64,000 bases of DNA from a virus: positions 1-64,000 of the IMG/VR virus record IMGVR_UViG_3300025133_005699; one strand, 5' to 3'. Under the pieces are notes generated by a model. It did no database searches. It worked only from the letters and a program-made list of their open reading frames with translations, and was not told the origin of the DNA. How positions within the stretch are numbered: position 1 is the first letter of the stretch; the number at the start of each line of letters is the position of its first letter. The position numbers and the translations under genes were made by a program. Positions 22,542-31,181 of the stretch are shown here, in pieces.

Positions 22542-23552
22542 ATGGAAAAATGTCAATGTGCACAGTCGGGATTTTGTGAGTTTTTCAGACAGGAAATGAC
22601 TTATAGCCCGCCAAATTGGCAATGGTGCCAAAACGCCACTCCGGGAGAAAGAGCGCAATACAAGATAGATTGCGATAAAAAACACAATAGAAACGAAAAA
22701 TTTCTTGGTACCGAATATATAAAAACCTCACAGCTTGTTGAAGACTGTAGAGATCTTCTATTACCTCAAATAGGCCATCTAAACTTAAAAGGCGTGCTCG
22801 GAATACCAAGGTCTGGAATGTTTCCAGCCAGTATGATTGCCTTATGGTTAAATTTGCCACTCTATACAATGAATAAGTCTTCCCATGAGCTTGAGGTCAT
22901 GTCGGCCTGCTCAGAATTTGGTGGGATAAGGATGAGAGACTATGAGGGTTCTGGAGGTAAGGTTTTAATTGTTGATGATACAGTCTACGCAGGTACGGCA
23001 ATTGTAGACATAAGAGAGAAAATAAAAGAGGACGCGATTTATGCTACTGTTTATGCTCATCCCGACTCGCTAGACAAGGTAGACTTTTTTGCAAAATCAC
23101 TCATGCCTCCCCATATACTCGAATGGAACCTATTTAATTGCGTGTACATAGAAAGTGCTCTCTTAGATTTTGATGGAATACTCTGTCCAAATGTTCCATA
23201 TAACAAATGCATAAATGAAGAAGATTATATAGAATATATAAAGAATGTTGAGCCATTCTATCACAGGATACCCAAAACCCGTTGTCGTGGAATAGTTACG
23301 GCAAGACTTGAAAAATATCGAGACATAACAGAGGAGTGGCTAGAGAGGCACGGAATAAGATATGGTTCTCTAGAAATGTATCCAACAGAAAAAGAGGAAA
23401 TTCGGGATAAAAATCATATACAGGAAGCGGCCAATTTCAAAGCTGATCACTTCAAAAGATCTAGTGCTCACTTTTTCGTAGAAAGCGAGTTGCCCGAAGC
23501 CGTCATAATAAGAAGGGAAAGCGGTAAGTTTGTAATTTGCCCGGAGGAATAA
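22542..23552 (+). CDS. Phosphoribosyltransferase-HAD fusion, 336 aa
   Basis: Residues 1-50 hold cysteines at 4, 6, 12, 29 and 44, possibly a metal-binding cap. Residues 70-190 form a phosphoribosyltransferase-type domain with VLGIPRSGMFPA and the PRPP-binding VLIVDDTVYAGTAI (141-154, acidic pair D145/D146). Residues 205-336 form a HAD-like phosphatase or kinase-type domain: nucleophile motif LLDFDGILCPN (D209, D211), second motif IVTARLEKYRD (251-261), and HFFVESELPEA as the distal motif. It may make and then dephosphorylate a ribose-linked intermediate, but the substrate is unknown. It heads a four-gene run and is preceded by AGGAGAA. Confidence 0.75.
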   Translation: MEKCQCAQSGFCEFFRQEMTYSPPNWQWCQNATPGERAQYKIDCDKKHNRNEKFLGTEYIKTSQLVEDCRDLLLPQIGHLNLKGVLGIPRSGMFPASMIALWLNLPLYTMNKSSHELEVMSACSEFGGIRMRDYEGSGGKVLIVDDTVYAGTAIVDIREKIKEDAIYATVYAHPDSLDKVDFFAKSLMPPHILEWNLFNCVYIESALLDFDGILCPNVPYNKCINEEDYIEYIKNVEPFYHRIPKTRCRGIVTARLEKYRDITEEWLERHGIRYGSLEMYPTEKEEIRDKNHIQEAANFKADHFKRSSAHFFVESELPEAVIIRRESGKFVICPEE

Positions 23553-23555
23553 AGT

Positions 23556-24080
23556 ATGATATATTTACCACAAAGAGCTGTTTTTATTCACATACCTAGA
23601 GCCGCAGGAAATTCTGTCACAGGCGCAATAGCTGGAGTCTGTGCAGGGAAGGGGATCGATATAATACTCGGAACGGGTGGAGATATAAAAAACTGGCAAG
23701 GTATGAAGCGTCACGCAAGAGCAGTCGCGCTGAAAGAAATCATAGATGAGTGGGATGACATATACAAGTTTGCTATTCATCGCCCTATGAAAGATAGAGT
23801 AAAAAGTGTCGCTAGGTTAATACAAAGAGATTTGGATAATGGGGTGCATGAAGATGCTACCTGTCCAGAGGCTTGGAAAAAGGTTCTCAAAAACGAAGAC
23901 GAAAATTACTGGCAAGTTTTTATGAGTCACACGATTGACTGGTATACTAGGGGGACTGACGGAGAGAGTCTAGGGGTAGAGACTTATGACTTCTCTGAAA
24001 TAAATAATCAATGGCATGATATATGTAATAAGTGCGATATACCTCAATGCTCTCTCCCAAGATTAAATTCGAGTAAATAA
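23556..24080 (+). CDS. Sulfotransferase-like protein
   Basis: The protein starts with a PAPS-binding loop (VFIHIPRAAGNSVTGAI, residues 9-25) that matches the IPKTGGTS loop of sulfotransferases, and has YKFAIHRPMKDRVKSVARL (near 70), which corresponds to the 3'-phosphate-binding RNPYDRxxS motif. At 174 residues it is shorter than typical (about 250-300), but both cofactor motifs are present. It would move sulfate from PAPS to a hydroxyl, probably of a sugar. It sits three bases after the fusion gene and one base before the pyruvyltransferase gene. Confidence 0.7.
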   Translation: MIYLPQRAVFIHIPRAAGNSVTGAIAGVCAGKGIDIILGTGGDIKNWQGMKRHARAVALKEIIDEWDDIYKFAIHRPMKDRVKSVARLIQRDLDNGVHEDATCPEAWKKVLKNEDENYWQVFMSHTIDWYTRGTDGESLGVETYDFSEINNQWHDICNKCDIPQCSLPRLNSSK

Positions 24081-24081
24081 A

Positions 24082-24843
24082 ATGAGACTTATTGATCTAT
24101 CTCTATTTGAACCAATTTTTGAACCACTGTCTGGACTAACCGTGGGCATAGTAGACGGAATAGGTAATATAGGCGATCAGTTACTGTATTTGGCTGCTAG
24201 ACAATTTTGCAAAGAGTTTAACATAGAACATTTTACGGTTAACGCCCTAGCTGAAAATCCTATACCAAAGTGCGATAAGCTACTACTTTTTGGTGGTGGC
24301 AATATTGGTTTTCCACCGGCTGTAGCGATAAGAAGGAAAGCGTTTGAGTCAGGTATTCCATGCTGGCTTTTGCCTCAAAGCGTAATAAGGCATGAAGATC
24401 TTCAGTGCGAGAAAGTGTTTTTTAGAGAGTCTATTAGTCGAGACATTATTGGTTATGGAGAAATAGCTCCGGACTTAGCATTGGGATTTGACTTTCCGGA
24501 GTCGGCTATCAATAAAAACGGATCTGAAATTTTTCTTAGAAGAAACGGTGGATCTGTACATCACCACGTAAGAGTTCAATTAAAGGTAGACCCTGCTATG
24601 TTCTGTCACACTCCGGAAGACTACTGGAGCCTGACAGATGAATTTGAGGAAATCACAACAGACAGGTTGCATTTAGCTATATGTTCCCTAGCTATGCAGA
24701 CCAAAACGACACTATTGCCTATAAACTACCACAAGAACATGGCTATGTTTAAAGAATGGTTAGAGCCACTTGGATGCCTTTGGAAAGATCAGGTTCTCTC
24801 TAATGACACCTCAGACACTCTGGAAGACAGGTTTCTAAAATGA
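24082..24843 (+). CDS. Polysaccharide pyruvyltransferase-like protein
   Basis: The family signature is clear: GNIGDQLLYLAAR (N-terminal donor loop, near residue 30), LLLFGGGNIG (near 68), CWLLPQSVI, VFFRESISRDII, APDLALGFD, FLRRN and ITTDRLHLAI near the C-terminus. Such enzymes attach pyruvate ketals to sugars using phosphoenolpyruvate. The 253-residue size is slightly below that of full-length relatives. The gene overlaps the radical SAM gene by four bases (ATGA), so their products are likely made together. Confidence 0.8.
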   Translation: MRLIDLSLFEPIFEPLSGLTVGIVDGIGNIGDQLLYLAARQFCKEFNIEHFTVNALAENPIPKCDKLLLFGGGNIGFPPAVAIRRKAFESGIPCWLLPQSVIRHEDLQCEKVFFRESISRDIIGYGEIAPDLALGFDFPESAINKNGSEIFLRRNGGSVHHHVRVQLKVDPAMFCHTPEDYWSLTDEFEEITTDRLHLAICSLAMQTKTTLLPINYHKNMAMFKEWLEPLGCLWKDQVLSNDTSDTLEDRFLK

Positions 24844-25850
24844 AATTCTGTGGAAACCCGTTCAATACTCTACATGTTCATCCCGCAAGCTATATAACAT
24901 GTTGTCCCAGCTGGTTCACAAGCCACTTAGAGGTGATGGTGGAAGGTAGATATGAAAACTTATGGAAGGTATGGAATCATGAAAAGTTTCAAAAGTTAAG
25001 GGAGTCTTGGCTTAATCAAGATAATTCTTTATGTAAAAACTGCGTTCTGCCCTTGTTAGAAAACAACGCTACGCCCGTTGCTGGTAGGGTAGATCCTCCA
25101 ATAAAGAGCTATATGACTCCTGTAATGACAAGAGGGCCGTCTGTTATTGTTTTTTCAAATGATATGACTTGCAATCTACATTGTTGGTCTTGTAGATCTA
25201 AGCCCATAATTGAGAAACGCCAAGATGAAATATTTAGACAGACAAGAAACGTACTAGATACTTTTCACGACAGTATAAAATTTATTTCTGCTATAGGGTC
25301 TGGAGATCCTTTAGCAAGTCCTGCTTGGCTTAAAATATTACAAACCTTTGATATTAAAAAATACGATAATCTCGATATTGAATTATTTACTAATGGTCTA
25401 TTAATCCCTAAGTATTGGGACTCTCTTTCTCACATTCATGGCAATATAACTAGAATCAAAATGAGTGTTGATGCCGCAAGTAAAGATATATATGAAAAGA
25501 CTAGACTTGGAGGAAAGTTTGAGGATCTTAATAAAGCTATGAAGTTTATATCTAAGCTAGGTAAGGATTTTATATTAAACATGGTAGTTGAATCAGATAA
25601 TTTTACGGATATCCCTTTGTTTATTGAAAGAGCCGTAGAGCATAATTCTACAAGGGTTAATCTCACAATGTTAAGAGATTGGCCCGACATAAGAGGGGGA
25701 ACCTCCACGTTTAAAGAGAAGAGTTTGGCAAATGTAAACCATCCAAAATATGAGGAGTTTTTAAAATTACTACAAAACAATGAAGATCTATTGTCACATC
25801 CGATAGTTGATGCTTCTCGTATTAGACCTGAGGGTCATGCAATTTTGTAA
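24840..25850 (+). CDS. Radical SAM enzyme with N-terminal Cys-rich region
   Basis: Residues 111-118 have the radical SAM motif CNLHCWSC (C-x3-C-x2-C), followed by ISAIGSGDPLAS (GGE-like SAM contact) and ELFTNGLLI. The N-terminal stretch has CC at 21-22 and SLCKNC at 63-68, an arrangement like the SPASM-type auxiliary cluster ligands that are normally C-terminal, but here placed before the core. It might modify a sugar, a peptide or another small molecule. It is the last gene of the four-gene cassette and is followed by a 97-base gap with a late-type promoter. Confidence 0.85.
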   Translation: MKFCGNPFNTLHVHPASYITCCPSWFTSHLEVMVEGRYENLWKVWNHEKFQKLRESWLNQDNSLCKNCVLPLLENNATPVAGRVDPPIKSYMTPVMTRGPSVIVFSNDMTCNLHCWSCRSKPIIEKRQDEIFRQTRNVLDTFHDSIKFISAIGSGDPLASPAWLKILQTFDIKKYDNLDIELFTNGLLIPKYWDSLSHIHGNITRIKMSVDAASKDIYEKTRLGGKFEDLNKAMKFISKLGKDFILNMVVESDNFTDIPLFIERAVEHNSTRVNLTMLRDWPDIRGGTSTFKEKSLANVNHPKYEEFLKLLQNNEDLLSHPIVDASRIRPEGHAIL

Positions 25851-25891
25851 TAATAACCAGAAAGATTTTATATTATTTTTAGATCCATAAA

Positions 25892-25905
25892 CATTGTGTA
25901 TATAA
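25892..25905 (+). promoter_or_regulatory. Late-type promoter element before 25948 gene
   Basis: CATTGTGTATATAA lies 43 bases before the ATG of the next virion gene and matches the recurring element with a short T-tract. It separates the cassette from the tail-spike genes. Confidence 0.65.
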
Positions 25906-25947
25906 CATTAAGCGATTGATAACATCTTAACTTAAAAGGGGGTATAA

Positions 25948-26508
25948 ATGAGTTTTTCAGCAGCCCCATTTTCATCGGCGCCCTTTTCCTCTGTACCAGT
26001 AGTTAGCACAACAACTATTTCAGGAGCTGCCAGTATTTCGGCATCAGTCGCAGTTTCTGCTGCTGGATCAACCAAGAAAAGCGCAGCTGCATCTATCTCA
26101 GGCTCCATAGCAGTTTCTGTTACTGCGAAAGCTAAGAACACTGGCGCGACATCTATAACGGCAACAATCTCAGTCACCAAAGCAGAGGCGATGACCAAGT
26201 TACTTGGGTCTGCTTCTATATCGGGTTCAATTTCCACCGCAACAACGGGAGCCGTCAAAAGGTTTGCCGCCTCTAGCATGGCTGCCAGCGTAACCATATC
26301 GGCTGCCGGTACCGTCTCCGATAGCATCCTTGGTGCTGCTTCATTGCTTACTAGCTCTAGTGTTTCAGTTGCTGGAAAAATAAGTCAATTCCCAGATACC
26401 GAAGAGTTTATTGTGTATATCAATACGGATATAGGCAAGGTTGCGTCTATTAATACAGCAAAAAATGTGGACGCTAGCATAGAAACATTAAGAATATTTG
26501 AGGGGTAA
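25948..26508 (+). CDS. Ala/Ser-rich repeat virion protein, 186 aa
   Basis: Built from repeats of about 25-30 residues with the core S-I-S-G/A-S-I-x-V-S (SASVAVSAAG, SISGSIAVSVTA, ITATISVTKAE, SISGSISTATTG), suggesting a small beta-solenoid or stacked strands. The first 17 residues repeat AAPFSSAPFSSVP, a motif common at the start of such virion proteins. The C-terminus (EEFIVYINTDIGKVASINTA) is a separate domain. A ribosome-binding site GGGGG lies just before. Function in the virion is inferred from position only. Confidence 0.6.
   Translation: MSFSAAPFSSAPFSSVPVVSTTTISGAASISASVAVSAAGSTKKSAAASISGSIAVSVTAKAKNTGATSITATISVTKAEAMTKLLGSASISGSISTATTGAVKRFAASSMAASVTISAAGTVSDSILGAASLLTSSSVSVAGKISQFPDTEEFIVYINTDIGKVASINTAKNVDASIETLRIFEG
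26408..26420 (+). promoter_or_regulatory. Possible late-type element inside the 25948 gene
   Basis: TTATTGTGTATAT matches the element well, but it lies in coding sequence, 91 bases before the 26511 start. It could be an internal promoter or a chance match. Confidence 0.3.
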
Positions 26509-26510
26509 CT

Positions 26511-26819
26511 ATGGCATCTAACGAAATACATGTTAACGATATAGGGACTACGTTCCAACTAACGTTCAAAGACGACGGCTCTGTTGTTAATATTAGTTCT
26601 GCCACTATTACTATAATGCTTCAGGGGCCCGACGATGCAACACTATCGAAAAGTGGCGCTCTTGTTAGCGACGGTACCGACGGAAAAGCTAAATATGTAA
26701 CAGTTTCTGGAGACTTATCTTCCCCGGGAACTTGGAAACTTCAGGGAAAACTCGTGATTGGGGCTACCACCTATTTTAGTGATGTCCATACTTTTATGGT
26801 TCATAAGAATTTAGTATAA
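26511..26819 (+). CDS. BppU-like baseplate upper protein N-domain
   Basis: The 102-residue protein matches the N-terminal domain of BppU-type baseplate or fibre-adaptor proteins: EIHVNDIGTTFQLTFKDDGS, then NISSATITIMLQGPD, VSDGTDGKAKYVTVSGDLSSPGTW and HTFMVHKNL. This domain links receptor-binding parts to the tail. Only the domain is present, with no extension. It lies two bases after the previous stop and just before the beta-helix protein, so it may hold that protein on the tail. Confidence 0.65.
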   Translation: MASNEIHVNDIGTTFQLTFKDDGSVVNISSATITIMLQGPDDATLSKSGALVSDGTDGKAKYVTVSGDLSSPGTWKLQGKLVIGATTYFSDVHTFMVHKNLV

Positions 26820-26831
26820 AGGGATAAGCAT

Positions 26832-27896
26832 ATGGCCAATGTAGCAAGAACGATAGGTACAGTCGGGCGTGACTATAGCACTATAGCTGCGTGGGAATCT
26901 GATTTAGCCGATACCAGTATTTATGCGTCTGGAGACAGCGCCGAGGCAAGCTGCTATGCCGACAGTGATTTTAGTGAAACCTTATCTATTAATGGGGTAT
27001 TTGACCTTTCGGGTATACACCTTACTTGCGATGTGACACAGAGGCACGACGGAACAGCTGGGTCGGGAGTTGTCATCAAGCCAGCAAGTGCAGGCTCCTA
27101 TACTGTTAATGTCTTTGAAAGCAATACTACTATATCTTGGCTAGAAATAAATGGGAATGATAGTGGTGCATACGGACTGCGTTTCAATACGGGGCTCTCT
27201 GGTTGTAGTGTTCAGAACTGTTTAATACATAACTTTGGAAGTACTTCTGTTAGTTCCACAGATGTCTACATAATGAGAAATCGCAGTCCCGTGAGTTTTA
27301 CTAATAATTTTATTTTTAACAATACCAGTGGATCAAGCGCAGATCTTTTTGTTCACCATTCGGATACTTCGGTGGCGTCTTATGTGTACAACAACACATA
27401 TTACTATAATAACGTAGGGGATAGTAGCTCAAATGATGGGTATATATTTTACGGCACCTTGGAGAACGAAGGGTCCGTAGCTAAGAACATAGTAGTATTA
27501 AGATATAGCGATAGCTACTGGAACGCTAAACATAGTAGTGCCACCTTAGATTACTGGGGCGCGGTTGGAGCTATAACTGGAGTAAGTAATGTTACAACAG
27601 ATACATACGCCAACTCTTTTATTGACACCTCTACTAGCGATCCTGATTTACACCTAAAGACTGGCTGTAATTTTATAGACGCTGCCGTTGACGTAGGGAC
27701 AAGCCCGACGAATGTAGAGATTGATATTAACGGGAATAATAGAGATACTGGTGGTGTTACGTGGGACTTGGGCGCACATGAATTTGGACTGTCCCCACCT
27801 TCTGCTGTAGGGAAAAAGATAAAAGCGAATACGAGATTTCACCTTTTTCATGGCGTGGAAGGTTTTGGGGCCTTTTCTACCGAGTTTAATTTTTAA
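26832..27896 (+). CDS. Right-handed beta-helix protein, tailspike-like
   Basis: The protein has the short-turn, Asn- and Ser-rich repeats of a parallel beta-helix: TTISWLEINGNDSGAYGLRF, CSVQNCLIHNFGS, VSFTNNFIFNNTSG, VYNNTYYYNN, each about one helical turn. The N-terminal GTVGRDYSTIAAWESDLADTS is the usual first cap of such proteins. They often bind or cleave surface polysaccharide, so this may be the tailspike; no catalytic residues can be assigned from sequence. The C-terminal 50 residues are probably a trimerisation or attachment part. It follows the BppU-like domain in the same run. Confidence 0.7.
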   Translation: MANVARTIGTVGRDYSTIAAWESDLADTSIYASGDSAEASCYADSDFSETLSINGVFDLSGIHLTCDVTQRHDGTAGSGVVIKPASAGSYTVNVFESNTTISWLEINGNDSGAYGLRFNTGLSGCSVQNCLIHNFGSTSVSSTDVYIMRNRSPVSFTNNFIFNNTSGSSADLFVHHSDTSVASYVYNNTYYYNNVGDSSSNDGYIFYGTLENEGSVAKNIVVLRYSDSYWNAKHSSATLDYWGAVGAITGVSNVTTDTYANSFIDTSTSDPDLHLKTGCNFIDAAVDVGTSPTNVEIDINGNNRDTGGVTWDLGAHEFGLSPPSAVGKKIKANTRFHLFHGVEGFGAFSTEFNF

Positions 27897-27912
27897 TATT
27901 ATTTATAGGACA

Positions 27913-27924
27913 TTTTGTGTATAG
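27913..27924 (+). promoter_or_regulatory. Late-type promoter element before connector genes
   Basis: TTTTGTGTATAG is an exact match to the core consensus and lies 38 bases before the ATG at 27962. It starts the connector and neck group. Confidence 0.72.
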
Positions 27925-27961
27925 TTAGATAGTATTAACTTTATTTAGAAAGGAAATTATA

Positions 27962-28471
27962 ATGGCTTGGACAACAGATTTGGTTCTTTTTGTCAGAACG
28001 CTAATTGGAGATTTAGATAGCTCCAAATATGCCGACTCTAGACTAGAGCAGATTATAGCTGTAGCCGCCTACAAGGTGTACGATCAAGCTGATTTTAGTT
28101 ATACATACGTAGTAGATATTGCAACAAAAGAAATTACCCCAGATCCAGTAGATAACAAAGATACGGATTTCACTGTTCTTACAGCCTATCAGGCTGCCTG
28201 TATTATTTTAGGGAGTGAAGTAAAGACAGAATCGGCAAATTCCCTATCTTTAAGAGATGGCCCTTCTGCTATTGATCTTAGGGGTGTATCAACAGCCCTG
28301 AATAGTTTATATCAAGATCTTTCTACAAAATTTGAAGAGTTAATGAATACTTATAAAACAACTAACAGTATACACGGTCAGGCAGTTCTTGGTCCTTATA
28401 GTCCCGGAAGCGCTGGTATCGGAAATTCTTACGGGTACGGTGGTCGATCAGGCTCTGTATTTCGAAATTAA
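27962..28471 (+). CDS. Head-tail connector/adaptor protein
   Basis: The 169-residue, helical N-terminal half (LVLFVRTLIGDLDSSKYADSRLEQIIAVAAYKV) and the ITPDPVDNKD and AYQAACIILGSEVKT stretches match connector proteins that sit under the portal in many phages. The C-terminal 40 residues are Gly/Tyr/Ser-rich and probably flexible. It is the first of the connector-neck group and has AAAGGAAAT before the ATG. Confidence 0.65.
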   Translation: MAWTTDLVLFVRTLIGDLDSSKYADSRLEQIIAVAAYKVYDQADFSYTYVVDIATKEITPDPVDNKDTDFTVLTAYQAACIILGSEVKTESANSLSLRDGPSAIDLRGVSTALNSLYQDLSTKFEELMNTYKTTNSIHGQAVLGPYSPGSAGIGNSYGYGGRSGSVFRN

Positions 28472-28487
28472 TAAAAGGAGATAAATA

Positions 28488-28715
28488 ATGGCTATAGACG
28501 TAGCACAAAAAGCTAAAACTGGTGATGATCAGCCGAATGGTGGAGAAGGTATTGTTGGTGTCGCAGGAGCTAAAGGCTTAACTGCCGCCAATAAAATTGA
28601 TTCCAATCATTCTGTTTCTGCTGGAAAATCAGCATCTTTAATTGACCAACCAACAGACGTAATGTATTCAAATCTCAAAGATAGATTTGATGATTATAAT
28701 ACTTATAGCGCATAA
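28488..28715 (+). CDS. Small virion protein, 75 aa
   Basis: Not recognised. It is Gly/Ala/Ser-rich at the N-terminus and ends in a helix (VMYSNLKDRFDDYNTY). It has a strong AAAAGGAG ribosome-binding site and lies among connector genes, so it is likely a small virion part. Confidence 0.5.
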   Translation: MAIDVAQKAKTGDDQPNGGEGIVGVAGAKGLTAANKIDSNHSVSAGKSASLIDQPTDVMYSNLKDRFDDYNTYSA

Positions 28716-28726
28716 GGAGAACTAAT

Positions 28727-29020
28727 ATGGCAGCCGTACCAAATTTTTTAACCGGCAGAAAAAGCAGTATCGGCACAACTGCTCTGCAACTAACAACGAC
28801 TAGTCATGTATCGCGTGGCGTTCAGGTCATAGCTGACTCTACTAACTCAGTTAAGATTTATGTAGGTATTTCTACGGTCACTACGGATGCCGCAGATGGA
28901 ACTGATGGGTTCCCATTGGCTGCCGGAGAAAGTATTGTCATTCCGGTTAGCGACCCCAGTTTAGTGTATGTTAGAGCCCCAAGCGGAACTAGTTCAAAAG
29001 TATTCTTTATAGCGGTATAA
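28727..29020 (+). CDS. Small beta-rich virion protein, 97 aa
   Basis: Not recognised by a named family. It is a single beta-sandwich-like domain (GVQVIADSTNSVKIYVGIS, then AAGESIVIPV and VYVRAPSGTSSKVFFIAV), the type of small domain used as head decoration or fibre in many phages. A strong ribosome-binding site precedes it. Confidence 0.5.
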   Translation: MAAVPNFLTGRKSSIGTTALQLTTTSHVSRGVQVIADSTNSVKIYVGISTVTTDAADGTDGFPLAAGESIVIPVSDPSLVYVRAPSGTSSKVFFIAV

Positions 29021-29023
29021 AAT

Positions 29024-29536
29024 ATGCCTATAGTAATCCCTACAGGCGTTTTTAACGTCTATAATGAGGCGGTCACTCTTTTTGAGAGGGTCGCCACGTT
29101 AGTATATCCAGAAAAAAAAGAACAGTGTCCTAACTGTTATTTGGATACTCTAGGTACTCGCACGCGATCTGTTAGCGTGTACAAGACTGGCGGCCCTTAT
29201 CCTTTTGGTAGAGGTATGCCGTGCCCTTACTGTGATGGCAGAGGCTACAAGGCAATTGAAGTTGAAGAGGATGTTAATATTAGAATATACTGGGAGCCTC
29301 GCCAATGGAAAGATGTTGGCATGGCTATAAATTTACCAGAGGGCTCAATACAGATAATATCAAAAATGACAGACTTACCAAAGCTAGATAAAGCTAAATA
29401 TCTAATACCTAAGTCTTATGGAGATATAAGTAATTACCACACTATGAAGTTTACTAAGGCTAGTGCCGCTTATCCTCAGGGGTTTAAGCAAAACCCAGAG
29501 AAATACGCCGTTACCTTTTGGACAAGGAATGGATAA
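29024..29536 (+). CDS. Zinc-ribbon neck or connector protein
   Basis: The protein carries two pairs of cysteines, CPNC near residue 37 and CPYC near 66, spaced as in a zinc ribbon, followed by a beta domain (VNIRIYWEPRQWKDVG, then IINLPEGSIQIISKMTDLP). Zinc-ribbon connector proteins of this size occur in phage neck clusters. It is between the decoration-like and neck genes and overlaps the next frame slightly. Confidence 0.6.
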   Translation: MPIVIPTGVFNVYNEAVTLFERVATLVYPEKKEQCPNCYLDTLGTRTRSVSVYKTGGPYPFGRGMPCPYCDGRGYKAIEVEEDVNIRIYWEPRQWKDVGMAINLPEGSIQIISKMTDLPKLDKAKYLIPKSYGDISNYHTMKFTKASAAYPQGFKQNPEKYAVTFWTRNG

Positions 29537-29538
29537 TA

Positions 29539-30159
29539 ATGGCTAACATTAAACTAATACAGAGTGTCGCTCAAATAGAGAAAGAGATTATGCAAGCTCT
29601 TGTTAAAGAGGTTAATTATGTCTTTAGAAACTCTATGGGTAAAATGCTATCGCCAATAAGAAGGATCGTTTCGTCTGCAATAGAATCAAGTCCAGTGATA
29701 TCATCGCTAAATGGGGGTATTCTTAGAGCTGACTTTGGTATCCCTAAAGGCAAAGACGTCACAAGCGCGATTGTTGCATCTGTTGCAAACTCCACAGTCA
29801 TTAGCATGAAAAGATTTTCAGTCGCCGGTAAAAAGATTTCGGGCGGCCTCTTTATACATGTACAGCCTTCTAGCTTTGCTAATTTATTATCTCTATCAGT
29901 CGGAGAGATTATTACAGAAAAAGGGACGCGATTACCTTGGTTAGAATGGTTGCTCACCTTAGGAGATCAAGTCATTATTGCTGATTTTGGGGTTGAATAT
30001 ACTAGCGCCGGGAGAAGTGGTGCGGGTCACATGACATCGCAGGCGAGGCCTTTTAAGGTTAATACTAGCTTCTCTGGAACTACCGGAAATAACTTTATTA
30101 CCAGAGCGTTGGATAGGCATGTGGGCGAAATCGCTAAGGTTATAGAGAGGAGTATATAA
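29539..30159 (+). CDS. Neck or tail-completion protein
   Basis: The 206-residue protein (start at 29539, MANIKLIQ) is helical at its N-terminus and beta in the middle (IIADFGVEYTSAGRSGAG). Proteins of this size and layout occupy the tail-completion position in this gene order. An in-frame ATG at 29518 would add seven residues and overlap the previous gene. Assignment is by position. Confidence 0.5.
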   Translation: MANIKLIQSVAQIEKEIMQALVKEVNYVFRNSMGKMLSPIRRIVSSAIESSPVISSLNGGILRADFGIPKGKDVTSAIVASVANSTVISMKRFSVAGKKISGGLFIHVQPSSFANLLSLSVGEIITEKGTRLPWLEWLLTLGDQVIIADFGVEYTSAGRSGAGHMTSQARPFKVNTSFSGTTGNNFITRALDRHVGEIAKVIERSI

Positions 30160-31151
30160 TGGCAGAAAACGAACAATATAAACATTTAAGAGGTATTGTA
30201 AACACCCAAGACGCCAATCTATCGAACACCCTTCTAGAAAACTTTATATCTTTTTACGATTGGGGCTTTACTGATGTTGGCGCTTTTTATAATATAGAAA
30301 TCCCCCAGTCTGGTATCTATGGTGGAGACAGACATAAGCTTCGAGTTGTCGATGACCCTAATTATACGGATGGTCAGGCGTGGGAAGGGTATCGCTCTAA
30401 TTGGGTTTGGGAAACAGGTGTTCTAAATTCAGAACAACCAATAAGAATTTCTGGCGTTTTTGTTGGAGGTACGTTTAGGGCTACTGGTAATGTAGAACAG
30501 CCTTATCATATAAATTACCCAGACGGCAGGGTTGTTTTTGACACCGCTGTTTCTACCAGTACCGAAGTTAAATTAGAATATGCACATAAATGGGTTAATG
30601 TTATTCCCGCAGAGGGCGTGCCTTGGTTTAGGCAAATTCAGCAAGGCTCTTTCAGGGCTGATAATACAACCTTTACGCAGTTTGGGTCTGGCGACTGGGC
30701 ACAGCTAGGTCAAACCAGAGTTCAGCTACCTACTATTGCTGTAGAGGTAGACCCCACAAAATCACTACAGGGTTATCAATTGGGTGGTGGACAGATAATA
30801 AATTCAGACGTGGTTTTCTATGTTATTACAGAAACCCACTGGGAATGTAGCAATTTAATGGATCAAATAGCCTATCAAAATGATAGAAATATATGGCTGT
30901 TTGATACAAACAAAATAGCTGTATCTGGGGTATATCCTCTTGATTATAGGGGAGAGCTTAATGAAAATGCTTTACCTAGCGGTCTTTATCCTCAGTTGGT
31001 AGATGACGCACCAAATGTAAGTGATCCATCTTATAATCTTAGATATAAAAAGTGTTTTATAAGCGATACAAGATCGCAACCTATAACGGAGCTATCGCCA
31101 GAGCTATACATGGGAACAGTTCGATGTTCCACGCAAGTTAGAGCAATCTAG
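30159..31151 (+). CDS. Neck or tail-terminator-region protein, 330 aa
   Basis: Not recognised by a specific motif. It has a beta-rich domain (QPIRISGVFVGGTFRATGNV, then GRVVFDTAVSTSTEVKLEY) and a second half that includes YVITETHWECSNLMDQIA. Its start overlaps the preceding stop by one base and it is followed by the tail-tube promoter. Position fits a neck or tail-terminator component. Confidence 0.45.
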   Translation: MAENEQYKHLRGIVNTQDANLSNTLLENFISFYDWGFTDVGAFYNIEIPQSGIYGGDRHKLRVVDDPNYTDGQAWEGYRSNWVWETGVLNSEQPIRISGVFVGGTFRATGNVEQPYHINYPDGRVVFDTAVSTSTEVKLEYAHKWVNVIPAEGVPWFRQIQQGSFRADNTTFTQFGSGDWAQLGQTRVQLPTIAVEVDPTKSLQGYQLGGGQIINSDVVFYVITETHWECSNLMDQIAYQNDRNIWLFDTNKIAVSGVYPLDYRGELNENALPSGLYPQLVDDAPNVSDPSYNLRYKKCFISDTRSQPITELSPELYMGTVRCSTQVRAI

Positions 31152-31164
31152 CCTGCTTTTTATG

Positions 31165-31180
31165 TTTTTTGTGTATATAT
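31165..31180 (+). promoter_or_regulatory. Late-type promoter element before tail tube
   Basis: TTTTTTGTGTATATAT is one of the best matches to the element. It lies 64 bases before the tail-tube ATG, leaving room for a structured leader. Confidence 0.75.
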
Positions 31181-31181
31181 T

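Noticed and set aside
28959-28973. TTTAGTGTATGTT 60 bases before the zinc-ribbon gene
   Set aside because: It differs from the element at two core positions and lies inside a gene within a tight gene run.
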